Below, one piece after another: positions 55,065 through 64,000 of a DNA stretch of 64,000 nt. Below the pieces are notes generated by a model. That model ran no database searches. It had not been told where the DNA came from and was given only the letters and a program-made list of their open reading frames with translations. The translations under genes were made by a program, and so were the position numbers. The stretch spans positions 54,946,803 through 55,010,802 of the forward strand of contig JAYGXS010000005.1 of assembly GCA_036362985.1 (NCBI GenBank), in the 5' to 3' direction. This DNA comes from Ligula intestinalis. Taxonomy: Eukaryota; Platyhelminthes; Cestoda; Diphyllobothriidea; Diphyllobothriidae. The first letter of the stretch is position 1; each line of letters opens with the position of its first letter.

Positions 55065-58000
55065 GTAGGTGGAGGCGACTCCAAACTTCTGTTTCCGATT
55101 TTTTATCCCGAATACTTGCACCAGAAAAACTGTATAAATAATCGGCAACATCATGTTAATTCATGCAGATAATCGGACAGCAGGAACGATTTGAAATAGT
55201 ACATACAGTACTCCTTTTTGCGCAGTTGCGCAACAAGGAACAATGCTTTAAACATTGTGTAATTTAAAAAGACAGATTGAGATGTGTAATCAAAAAAAAG
55301 AGGTCCTTCTTGGTAGGCAGACTCTAATTAGACAACATCATTCCTATAGGTAGTATTAGGAGTCGTGTTCAAATAAACGTGAGAAGAGTTCGGTTTTTGC
55401 AGTGTAGGTCTAGCGCCTTCTTCACTTTAACGAATCTGCGCTTGAAGATGACTTGCGTCACGCCAGTCGGTCGATCCGCGCAATTGGACTAGCCTTTGGC
55501 GCTTGGAGGTAGAGTCGATACTGAGCTATCTTTACTCCAGGCAATTCCGCACATTCTTCACTGTAGTAAACCCAAAGGGGTGTAGAACTATTGCGTGTTG
55601 AACAATGAGGCTCAGACCGTTTCTCTCTATGTAACTCTGTTCTCCTTCGAAGTTTACAGGGGCATTTGCACCATCACTCATATATGTGAACTCTAATCTT
55701 CCGTGTGAAACCTAAGATAAAGGCTTTACTCCACTTAGTCGCATTTTCCGTCGACTTTAGCTGTACGGGTCATTAACAGGAGGTATATAAATGGGGTCGA
55801 TCCAACTTGCCCACTAGCTAACCAAACATGTATTGGCTTAACACGGCGCCCTAGTTGTTTTGGTTTGACCGATTTTCATCGGACGGGATAACTCGACTGC
55901 TAGGACTGCATTTTAGTCTTCCGTCAATAAGTGTTGCGTGCCCACTGACCGTCTTTTGTGAGTGATACAAGTTTCGTGAGTTGGGGTCTTTCTAGTTCAC
56001 GTGCGGAGACAAGGTTAAGTGGCACGTGCAGACATAGATGCAGCTTTCAATCCGCCTAGGTGGTCCTATAAACGGGATGGATGCGGAGTATGGTACCAGA
56101 AACTTCTTGCTGCTCATTGTCATAACTCATCACGCTATTGGCGTCGCTTTTACCGCCTAAGTGGCGAAGTTACTTATAGAGCTTGAACTTAAAAAAGTCA
56201 TTGCAAAGGTAAGAGAGAACTGTGCCTTCTATGTGATGGCGACCCGCTGACTACCTGAACTGTTTTGGCTTTTTTGTTGGGTTATAAGATAGTAGTAGTA
56301 GTAGTAGTAGTATAATTAGTAGTAGTAGAATTAGTAGTAGCAGAATTAGTAGTAGTAGTAGTAGAATTAGTAGTAGTAGTAGTAGAATTAGTAGTAGTAG
56401 TAGGGAATCTAACAACTGCATATGCATGCTGTAATTGCTTGAAACATGTCGATGTAGTGTCTAGCTAGAGGCGTTGACAAACCCCACTTGCGCTCATGAT
56501 TCTTCCATTTAACCACATTTAGGACTACTCTGAACACGCTCTCACCAGGGTGAACATCAGTCAGTTTTAAAGGTGGACCTAGTTCATTCCCGACGGGCGT
56601 TTTTATATGCGATAGTCTTTTGCCGTTTAAGTCGTGGTGCAGAATTAAAGACTAGTGTTACAGTCAACTACGTAGTCAGGCTTATCCATAGGTCTCAGAA
56701 GACTGTTCGTCGCAGGCGTATTTGTTGGGCTTTTTTTATCTCGATAAAACATCAACTGCATCTGCAAAGTCCAGTAATCCGGTGAGGACACGTGTGTTTT
56801 ATCGAGTTACCATTGGACTATATTTGAACTATGAAACTATATGTAATCGCATAGCAGTCGAAAGGCTTCGCAGTCAACGTCCTAATGTGTATGATTTCAA
56901 AAACAATTTTTGGTAGCAATAATTATGTTTGCTAGGTTTAGCGCTCCCACCTTTTTCAGTCCATTATGTCTTTGGTCTCGTCCACTGTTTCTCTTTGCGA
57001 GACGAGTCATCTGGGTTTTTTTCCTGCTTACGCATTAGATCGCGCCCACATATGAAAACGGAGCACTGGCTCCAGAGTTGGTGGAGGACTTAGTAGTAGC
57101 GCCAAAAAAGACAGAAGAGGACGATGACGACACTGAAAATCCTGTTGTGCGTGGGACTGAAGACGACGAGTACAGCCGACGGGGCGAGTCAGAAGCCAAT
57201 GCACCCCAGTCTTATTATACTCTGGCACATCAAATTCGTGAGGAAGTTAAGGAACAAGCATCAATCCTAATCAATGGCAAGCTAAAGGAGTACCAGATGC
57301 GTGGTTTGGAGTGGCTCGTGTCGCTCTACAACAACAATCTTAACGGCATCCTGGCAGACGAGATGGGCCTGGGCAAGACCATTCAGACCATTGGTCTTAT
57401 TACCTACTTGATGGAACGGAAACGTGTGAATGGACCTTACCTGATCATCGTCCCTCTCTCGTAAGCTGTCATTTAAGATCATGAATGTTTTTCCAGTAAT
57501 CTCTCCTATACACAATTTCACAGCTAGCTTTAATGATTGGCTACCTTTTTAAAATTTCATAATTGCACGTACCCTTTCCGCCTTTAACCTTCAAGGTCAA
57601 TATATTCTTCATTCTTCCGGCATCTTCACGATAATGTGGGCACATTTGAGCCATTTTTAATCGTCTTAATAACTTAAACTGACGTTGACTTTGGTTTTCA
57701 GCACAGAGTCTTGTTAAAATTTGCATTGTTTCCAAACTTTTTAGTGTTATGTCTAACTGGGCCTTGGAGTTCGACAAATGGAGCCCAAGCGTGAAGAAAA
57801 TTCTTTACAAGGGCTCACCGCAGGCTCGTCGTATGCTCAACAACCAGATAAAAGCCTCGAAATTCAACGTCCTCCTGACCACCTACGAGTACATAATTAA
57901 GGACAAGGCCTCTCTGTCAAAGGTGAGCTCGCACTTCAATTGCCTTACTAAGTTATTCATACAATGTCTACTTTCGTTTTCTGCTATATCTCTCATTGCT

Positions 58001-61000
58001 CGATTTTCTTCCTTATTTACGACTACAGGTGAAGTGGAAGTACATGATCATTGACGAGGGTCATAGAATGAAGAATCACCACTGCAAACTGACCCAGGTG
58101 CTAAACACGTACTACACCGCCCCCTACCGCCTCTTGCTGACAGGTACCCCCCTGCAGAACAAATTGCCCGAGCTTTGGGCTCTCCTAAACTTCCTCCTAC
58201 CAACCATATTTGACAGTTGCAACACCTTTGAACAGTGGTTCAATGCGCCCTTCGCGGCTACTGGAGAAAAAGTAAGTTGGTTCACCAAAACGATGGCCGT
58301 CAGTCCCTAGTTAGATCTGTTCCCATAATCAAAGCGCATGTCCTCGTTTCACCTCCGTTCCCCCCACGTTTTCTACTTGTTTAAATATTTACCAGACAGC
58401 CATGTTAGCCGGCGACTAACTTGTTTTCTATAATTATTCTCAATTTATTTTAAGGTGGAATTGAATCACGAAGAAACCTTGCTGATTATCCGTCGTCTGC
58501 ACAAGGTGTTACGTCCATTCTTGCTGCGTCGGTTGAAGAAGGAGGTGGAGTCTCAGTTGCCAGAAAAGGTGGAATATGTGATCAAATGTGAGATGTCCGC
58601 TCTGCAGCGCGTTCTATACTCCTACATGCAATCGAAAGGTGTCATTCTCACGGACGGCTCTGAACGCGACAAAAAGGTATGTCAGTAAACCAACCCTCCG
58701 TCATATTGCCATATTTATTTGACTCCGCTCGAGCTAACCTCACAACCATCTAATATCCCGCCAATAGGTAATTTATCGTATCGCCAGTGTCAAGGGCATA
58801 TGTAATTGGATATGTAATTTTGCAATTGCCTTCTGCTGTTAGGTGGCGAATATTGCGGTGGCTAAGACGGTTAGAATAGTCTTTCTACCACATTCAAGTG
58901 TCCTGACTTAGTTAAGAATGAGTATTAGGGTTTTGATTGCTGTGGTAATTTGATATCCTCAGTCAGAACTTAAACATGATAGTAGGTTAATTTGCAGTCG
59001 AAAACTACACTGCTATTTCCATAAGCATCGGGGCGTTATCGCCACTCTCTGAAGAAAATTAGCTTTGTTAAATTGTTCCGTGCTTTGCACTTGACTACAG
59101 CGTTTTCGTTGCTGATGCGCCATATAGTACGTCATTTTTTTGTTGTTTTACCTATAGGGCAAAGGCGGTACCCGCACTCTGATGAATACGATTATGCAAT
59201 TGCGGAAGATCTGCAACCACCCCTTCATGTTCAGTCACATTGAGTCTGCAATTGCTGAGTACACACAGCCCGCCATTCCCGGCATGCCCCCTCCGACGCA
59301 GTGCGAAGGTAAAGCCCTCTATCGCTCCTCGGGCAAGTTCGAGCTCATTGACCGTATTTTGCCGAAACTGAAAGCCACTGGTCACCGCGTCCTCATTTTC
59401 TGCCAAATGACCAGTCTCATGACAATCATGCAGGTACGTCTTTGCATACCTCCTTTCTGACTTTCCCTTTTTATTTGCCGGTCGATTACTAACTTTCATT
59501 CATCGCTACAGGACTACTTCGACTACCGGGGTTTCCGCTATTTACGACTCGATGGTACCACGAGGTCTGATGATCGAGGCGAGTTGTTGGTCAAATTTAA
59601 CGACGCCAAAAAGGACTACTTCATCTTCCTGTTGTCTACCCGAGCTGGCGGTTTAGGTCTCAACCTTCAGGCTGCCGATACGGTCATCATTTTTGACTCT
59701 GACTGGAACCCACACCAAGATCTGCAGGCGCAGGATCGCGCACATCGTATTGGCCAACAGAATGAGGTATGAAACACTGCCCAATTTTTTTTCTAGTCAT
59801 TTATTTAATGCCAAGTAATTTAAGTATTATACTTATGAATCTTTTGGGTTTTCCTGGTGTCCTAATCCTGTCACAGGGTAAGGTTAAAGGTTCTTCCTGC
59901 TCACGGCGCTTATGACGCTCTCGATTACCCTTTAGGTAACCCTTAGGCCAAATAGACTTGATAACAGAACCGGGGGCATGTTGGTAGTCCAACAACTATT
60001 TCTGATCATTTGGGTCATAAAAGTGCCTTTAAACTTTCACCTTTCTATTGAGACTTCAACTGGCAATGTTGACTTTTTCGTTCTGTCGTGAGACATCGAA
60101 GTCGAAGTAAACTAAAATGGTTGAAGCATGAGGTCTACTTTGCCTTCAACTGGACTATGATTGACTGTCGGCGAAGATAAGTCCAAAATAACCATCGCAA
60201 TCTCCATTGTTTCTGTCGATAACAACTCTCGATTACTGATCGCTTGTCGTTCTGCGGGAGTCCTAGTCTTGATCTCCAGAGCGAAAGGAAAGGCTCGCCG
60301 CCCATCTTTATGTGCGGTCGGGTAGGCGAGTTGACGGAGACAAACAGATACGCTTTACGAATTGAGGCAAAGGCTCGCATTTCAGGTACGTGAAGAAGTT
60401 GTACCGAACACCGGAATCATGGTTTTACTAGCGCAGAAGCCCGGCTTCGCCTTGGCTTGCTTACCCATTGTTGTCCCTTATGAAGGGAAAAGGTAAGTGT
60501 CCTCTACAATAAAACCTTTTGAAACAATTAATACGTACGCAGGATAAGCAAAGAGTAATGTAGAACGGTATGGAAAGGCAGAAAACTGTGTGAGAGTGAC
60601 GTACGTAACCATTAAGGGAAAACGTGGTAGATGTCAGAGAGAACAGTGAGGAGGACACACGTAAAAGTAATAATGGGAGGATGGGAGGTAGGGCAAAAGG
60701 ACAAGAGAAGAACAAAAAAGAGCCGAATTTTGAATGAATAAAGAATTACAGTAGGGACGAGCATAGGTGGGGTATTAATAGGAACCGTAAGGAAGTGGAA
60801 GATGTAACCGTCAGACCAACGCTTCATGGTAAACAACATTTTATGAAATCCCGTTAAGTGCCCAGACGTATAAATTCCGTTTTGAACCAGCTCGAGATAT
60901 GGCAACATATAGTTAGCCGTGGGAAAAGCACGATTCTTCAAGGTTAAGTCCAGCCACTTTGAAGGCTTGACCTTGAGACTTGTTGATGGACATAGCGAAG

Positions 61001-63009
61001 CAAACCTTCACGGGAAACTGCAGTCGCCGGAAATTGAAGGTTGTATCGGATGGGATGGTGGGAATGCGGGGAATGTAAACAATTTCCCTTTTCGCACAAC
61101 CAGTAATAATTGTGGCCTCTATCAGGTAGGTTATCAGACACTGGACTGTCAACCTAGTGCCATTGCATAGCCGTGGTCCGTCCAGATTTCTTATGAACAT
61201 AATCGGCGTGCTAACTTTCAGAAGCAGTTTATGGGAAGAGAAACTAGATATTTCCAAACTGTTCAGGAATTCAATTGGGCAATTAACGCAATCTGCGGGA
61301 TCAACTGTTGTATCGTAGTATTTGTACAGTTTTTCCACACCTGGCAGAAGGTGGTTTAGTCTCTCGTTAATGGCTTTGACGAGTTTGTTTGTGAGGGCCG
61401 CAATTCCGCGTTCGCAGAGCCACTCAGCGTCGGAGAAATTGGTTTGGACGATAGAGAAAACGTTTTCTCTTAGATCTTCGCCAGTGCTTACCAAATTTGC
61501 AACAAAAGCAAGGGGATGCGTCCGGTTGCATCGGTTTCGAATTTACCGTCACTAATCTTCAAGATATTAGCGGAGAACTCGCTGGGCTCATGGTCAACAT
61601 TGAGGTAAAATCTCATATTGGTTGTGATTTCCAATGGCTTTAACATAGACCATAACGGTGAATATTTCAGGCAGTACTTTACCTGATTGTCTGAGGGGGG
61701 TATCACCTGCAAAGACCCCCTGCTGTGTTGGTCAAAGGGGTGGTGCGTGAATTGGCCCTAAGAAACCGCAACTACTTTGGCATGCGTGTGCGTGCGTGAG
61801 TGCGCACGTATGTCTGCGTGTGGAAGTTGGTCAAGTGGTAGACACCACGTGGAACAGGCGTTTGCGAAGGCACATGACGTTGGGGCAGCGGGCTTTGGAG
61901 AACGAAGGGGGGCGCTTGCGAAGGCACATGACGTTGGAGCAGCGGGCTTTGGAGGACGAAGGGGCCCACCGCCACAACTTAAGTGTTCGATAGCCGGAGG
62001 CAGCGGTCGCCAGCCAATCAAAAACGGAATAGGAACCGCAAAAAGCTACAAGATCTCTTTTATTAAGTATCCAGATTGGTCTGAGCTTTCGGGCTCATAC
62101 AGGAGTCCATCGTCAGAGATGGGAAACAGCAACGCCACAACTAACCACCCCAGTTGTTGCTGTTTCGCATCTCTGACGATAGACTCCTGCAGGAGGCCGA
62201 AAGCTCAGACCAATAAAACCATGATTCCAGTGTTCGACAAAGCTTCTTCTTCTTCTCAAACCAGATACGCTTTATTTTGAAAATATAATTCCAAAATATT
62301 TAACAAAAACGTCCTCTTTTAACACCAGGATATCAAAAAGTAGTCTATAATCGCAAATGACTGCAATTTCATCATCATGAATAAATGTCCTAGGAAAAGT
62401 CGTAAAATGTAGGCAAAATTGGACTACTTTCAGGACAGTTCTAGCGTTTAGACCTTGTGCCCTCATGATCTCATCGTATTTCATAGAAACAAAGAGCAAT
62501 ACAAGTCGGTTTATAATGGGCGAAGTAGGCCAACTGACGTGTATGTGAGAAAATTTAAATGCAAGTATTAGAATGAAAAAAAATGGCGGCTCAAATTGAA
62601 AAGCCCGGACTAACTTGATTTCGTTCCCCTCCTTTGACAGGTCCGTGTGCTTCGCTTAATATCTATCAACTCTGTGGAAGAGAAAATTCTGGCTGCCGCT
62701 CGTTACAAGCTCAACGTCGACGAAAAGGTTATCCAGGCGGGCATGTTTGATCAGAAGTCAACAGGTACAGAGCGCAGACAGTTTCTGCAGGCCCTGTTGG
62801 AACAGGATGAGGAAGCCGATGAGGACGAGAATGAGGCGCCGGACGACGAGACCATCAACCAGATGCTTGCGCGCACTGAGGATGAGTTTGATCTGTATCA
62901 ACAGATGGATGCCGAACGACGCTTCACGGAGAGTCAACAAGCCAAGCGTGAGTCTCGCCTGATGGAACGCGACGAACTACCTGATTGGATTATCCGTGAT
63001 GAGGAGGAG
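53271..63009 (+). CDS. SMARCA4: Brahma/BRG1-type SWI/SNF chromatin-remodelling ATPase (N-terminal 1253 codons)
   Basis: Eight coding exons join in frame: 53271-55064, 57039-57460, 57745-57922, 58029-58271, 58455-58676, 59158-59433, 59512-59766, 62641-63009. Domains in order: Pro/Met/Gln-rich N-terminus, QLQ (about residues 131-166), HSA (about 345-470), BRK (about 560-605, spanning the first intron), acidic linker, Snf2 N-lobe with DEMGLGKT and [11 protein letters not shown]-lobe with [20 protein letters not shown] and [14 protein letters not shown], and the start of the post-helicase (SnAC) region ([22 protein letters not shown]). It is the nuclear catalytic subunit of BAF/PBAP complexes, using ATP to move nucleosomes. 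The SnAC end, AT-hook and bromodomain must lie beyond the window. Brahma and BRG1 paralogues cannot be told apart here; flatworms usually have one such gene (inference). Confidence 0.95.
55065..57038. other. SMARCA4/BRM intron 1
   Basis: About 2 kb with no element recognised other than the trinucleotide tract at 56289-56403. Confidence 0.5.
56289..56403 (+). repeat. Imperfect TAG trinucleotide microsatellite
   Basis: About 115 bp of TAG/AGT repeats interrupted every 9-18 bp by AATTAG, giving a higher-order pattern of the kind AGTAGTAGTAGAATT. In an intron; likely variable in length. Confidence 0.9.
57039..57460 (+). CDS. SMARCA4: SMARCA4/BRM exon 2: BRK end, acidic linker, ATPase motif I
   Basis: Acceptor cgcattag, donor gtaagc at 57461, phase 2. 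It completes the BRK motif, then a stretch of Asp/Glu, then [18 protein letters not shown] and the Walker A region [16 protein letters not shown]. Confidence 0.95.
57745..57922 (+). CDS. SMARCA4: SMARCA4/BRM exon 3: ATPase motif Ia region
   Basis: Acceptor ctttttag; the first base completes a serine codon, then [12 protein letters not shown]. Donor gtgagc at 57923, phase 0. It includes [12 protein letters not shown], as in the Brahma family. Confidence 0.95.
58029..58271 (+). CDS. SMARCA4: SMARCA4/BRM exon 4: ATPase motifs II and III
   Basis: Acceptor gactacag, donor gtaagt at 58272, phase 0. It contains the Walker B box DEGH and the [20 protein letters not shown] block, nearly invariant across Brahma orthologues. 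Confidence 0.95.
58455..58676 (+). CDS. SMARCA4: SMARCA4/BRM exon 5: inter-lobe segment
   Basis: Acceptor ttttaag, donor gtatgt at 58677. It encodes [20 protein letters not shown] and [11 protein letters not shown], the linker before the second RecA lobe. 74 codons, phase 0. Confidence 0.95.
59158..59433 (+). CDS. SMARCA4: SMARCA4/BRM exon 6: second RecA lobe start
   Basis: Acceptor acctatag, donor gtacgt at 59434. It encodes [28 protein letters not shown] and [14 protein letters not shown]. 92 codons, phase 0. Confidence 0.95.
59512..59766 (+). CDS. SMARCA4: SMARCA4/BRM exon 7: motifs V and VI
   Basis: Acceptor cgctacag, donor gtatga at 59767. It encodes [28 protein letters not shown] and the arginine-finger box [11 protein letters not shown]. 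85 codons, phase 0. A 2.9-kb intron holding a Helitron remnant follows. Confidence 0.95.
60825..61712 (-). pseudogene. Helitron-type PIF1-like helicase C-terminal remnant
   Basis: The minus strand encodes, after a frameshift near 61515, the C-terminal part of a PIF1-like helicase as found in Helitrons: [19 protein letters not shown], then 61494-60913 with [34 protein letters not shown] (motif V) and CFSHG, a TAA at the point where the following motif begins, and a continuation L-Y-V-A-I-S-R-A (motif VI region) to about 60825. No Rep domain and no Helitron ends were found. It lies in the large SMARCA4/BRM intron, antisense to the gene. Confidence 0.8.
61862..61965 (+). repeat. 54-bp tandem duplication
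   Basis: TTGCGAAGGCACATGACGTT recurs 54 bp later (61862 and 61916) with four or so differences over the rest of the unit; the second copy is cut short at about 61965. Non-coding and intronic; simple duplication. Confidence 0.85.
62075..62214. repeat. Inverted repeat with hammerhead-like core in each arm
   Basis: Arms 62075-62133 and 62156-62214 are 59 nt each, complementary at 54 of 59 positions by my count, with a 22-nt spacer. In the right arm (plus strand) the order is CTGACGA (62173-62179), a hairpin (CTCCTGCAGGAG), GAAA (62199-62202), GCTCAGACC, AATAAA (62212-62217, extending past the arm), then TTC repeats. The left arm carries the same order on the minus strand, without the AATAAA. 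The substitutions in the arms lie mainly in the hairpin. Two opposed copies of the same 3' module, one truncated, would explain it. Confidence 0.75.
62215..62270 (+). repeat. 3' module tail with TTC tract
   Basis: After AATAAA come ATTCCAGTGTTCG (matching the CCAGCGATCG block of the other modules) and CTTCTTCTTCTTC. This is the tail of the right arm of the inverted repeat. Confidence 0.6.
62641..63009 (+). CDS. SMARCA4: SMARCA4/BRM exon 8: post-helicase and SnAC start
   Basis: Acceptor tttgacag, donor gtaacg at 63010, 123 codons, phase 0. It begins VRVLRL, then [20 protein letters not shown], an acidic insert, [12 protein letters not shown] and [12 protein letters not shown]. The rest of the gene is not in the window; 63010-64000 reads as intron. 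Confidence 0.93.
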
Positions 63010-64000
63010 GTAACGTTGGTCACATTCATATCATTGATTTGCGTAATAGTACGTTCGCACTGATTGCTCGAATGCCACTTTTCTTGCACCATCTCACGGA
63101 CGGAAACCGCCTCTGCTTATTAAAAAAGTATCTCATAGCACTGTGTGTCATTATCATTATGAGCTTATCGTTCTGCTTCTTTTTGCTATATTGTCATACG
63201 TGGCAGCACGATTCATCATACTGGCACTACGACCATCAGATTTTGTACACGAAAGCTCCTTTACAACCAGCAAGACTAACTCTACTATTACCGGCGTCGC
63301 CACTAACCACTTATGTAGACACCGTCTAACTACACCCTTATTGACATCGTTCACTTGAAGTACGTATCAGTCTGGTCCACCACTTGTCGCTCTATCGCAC
63401 TGAAACAAGCGAGTCAATGACCCAGGCGTACGTCGGCCACTCCAGTCTGCTCAGTACATTCGGCTATATGAACCAATGCAGACATATGCCTCCCCATTAA
63501 AACCTTCCGTAAAAAACAATAAGGACTCCATCACTACACCAACACCGCGCAACTCTTCTGCCGCGGGCATGAGATCCACTTTGCCGTCATGGATGTGGCG
63601 GCGAAGCATTGTATGGCAAAGTATATATGCTCACGTAAGTAGTAGGCATGTAGTCTGGTGCATCTTAGTGCGGTAGGTAGGAATTACGTCGTGCGTTGCG
63701 CACTGTTAAGCACTGTCAACTACGGCATCCACGTCGACTACCGATCGTCATGACTATTTTGAATTCAAGACAAGTGAGGGAAGAACGTGGGAGGGCGTAG
63801 CTACTGAGAAAATCTGCCTTACCATGAACTACTGCACTCACTGCATGGAGCATTCGGTTCCTGTCGTCGCCTGCGGCGCTTGACCTATCACAAAACTGGC
63901 GTAGATCGAATAAACTCTTGCATCTGAGGAACTGACATTCTAAAACTGCAGTCTAGAGGTCACGGTTATTCTTACTCTCTTTCAAGTTTGTGAAGTACAT
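63010..64000. other. SMARCA4/BRM intron 8 start; no exon recognised
   Basis: No frame resembles the continuation (SnAC C-terminus or bromodomain) of the ATPase. The next exon is probably beyond 64000. Confidence 0.5.

Noticed and set aside
62075..62214. Whole inverted repeat folding as one hammerhead ribozyme
   Set aside because: GCTCAGACC pairs with GGTCTGAGC as a stem III would, but the strand before CTGACGA pairs with the middle of the left arm, so the long hairpin outcompetes a three-way junction.

Overview
This window looks like nuclear DNA of a parasitic flatworm. Two conserved eukaryotic housekeeping genes on the + strand are broken up by introns. The first gene has very small 5' introns (41 and 37 bp) and kilobase-scale later ones, a pattern known from schistosomes and tapeworms. 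About half of the window is decayed or young retroelements of types common in flatworms: CR1-like, RTE-like and R1/Jockey-like non-LTR elements, Penelope-like elements with GIY-YIG endonuclease, Ty3-like LTR elements, and a Helitron remnant. A diphyllobothriid-type tapeworm is my best guess, but that is inference; no species-diagnostic gene is visible.

Layout. 1-7.2 kb: a Penelope fragment joined head-on to a Penelope 3' terminus, an endonuclease fragment, a nearly full CR1-like element (minus strand, ORF1 and ORF2 overlapping by ATGA), a second 5'-truncated copy of it, and a tRNA-like SINE head. 7.2-13 kb: no recognisable gene apart from a weak exon candidate; low-copy repeats. 13-20.5 kb: Penelope pseudogene with hammerhead-like 3' terminus, Ty3 gag-protease remnant (minus), RTE remnants and a TTC microsatellite holding a 10-N gap. 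21.1-36.3 kb: a seven-exon gene for eIF2B delta (EIF2B4), whose introns are filled with retroelement debris. 36.4-48.6 kb: repeats, an R1-type C-terminal remnant, two CR1-like remnants and an RTE remnant. 48.7-53.0 kb: a young Ty3-like LTR retrotransposon (minus strand; two 320-bp LTRs with three differences). 53.3-63.0 kb: the first eight coding exons of a Brahma/BRG1-type SWI/SNF ATPase (SMARCA2/4 orthologue), covering QLQ, HSA, BRK, both helicase halves and the start of the region after them; the bromodomain end lies beyond the window. A Helitron helicase remnant and a 59-bp-arm inverted repeat sit in its last large intron.

The two host genes are functionally unrelated: one is a regulatory subunit of the translation initiation guanine nucleotide exchange factor, the other a chromatin remodeller. 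The most interesting signals are in the mobile DNA: (a) the LTR element has no tRNA primer site next to its 5' LTR but a 16-nt segment perfectly complementary to its own LTR, as in self-priming Tf1-type elements; (b) unrelated repeats end in a shared 3' module with hammerhead-like core, AATAAA, a conserved block and a TTC tract; (c) two divergent CR1-like families share a 3' hairpin with a compensatory base change, followed by different pentanucleotide tails.
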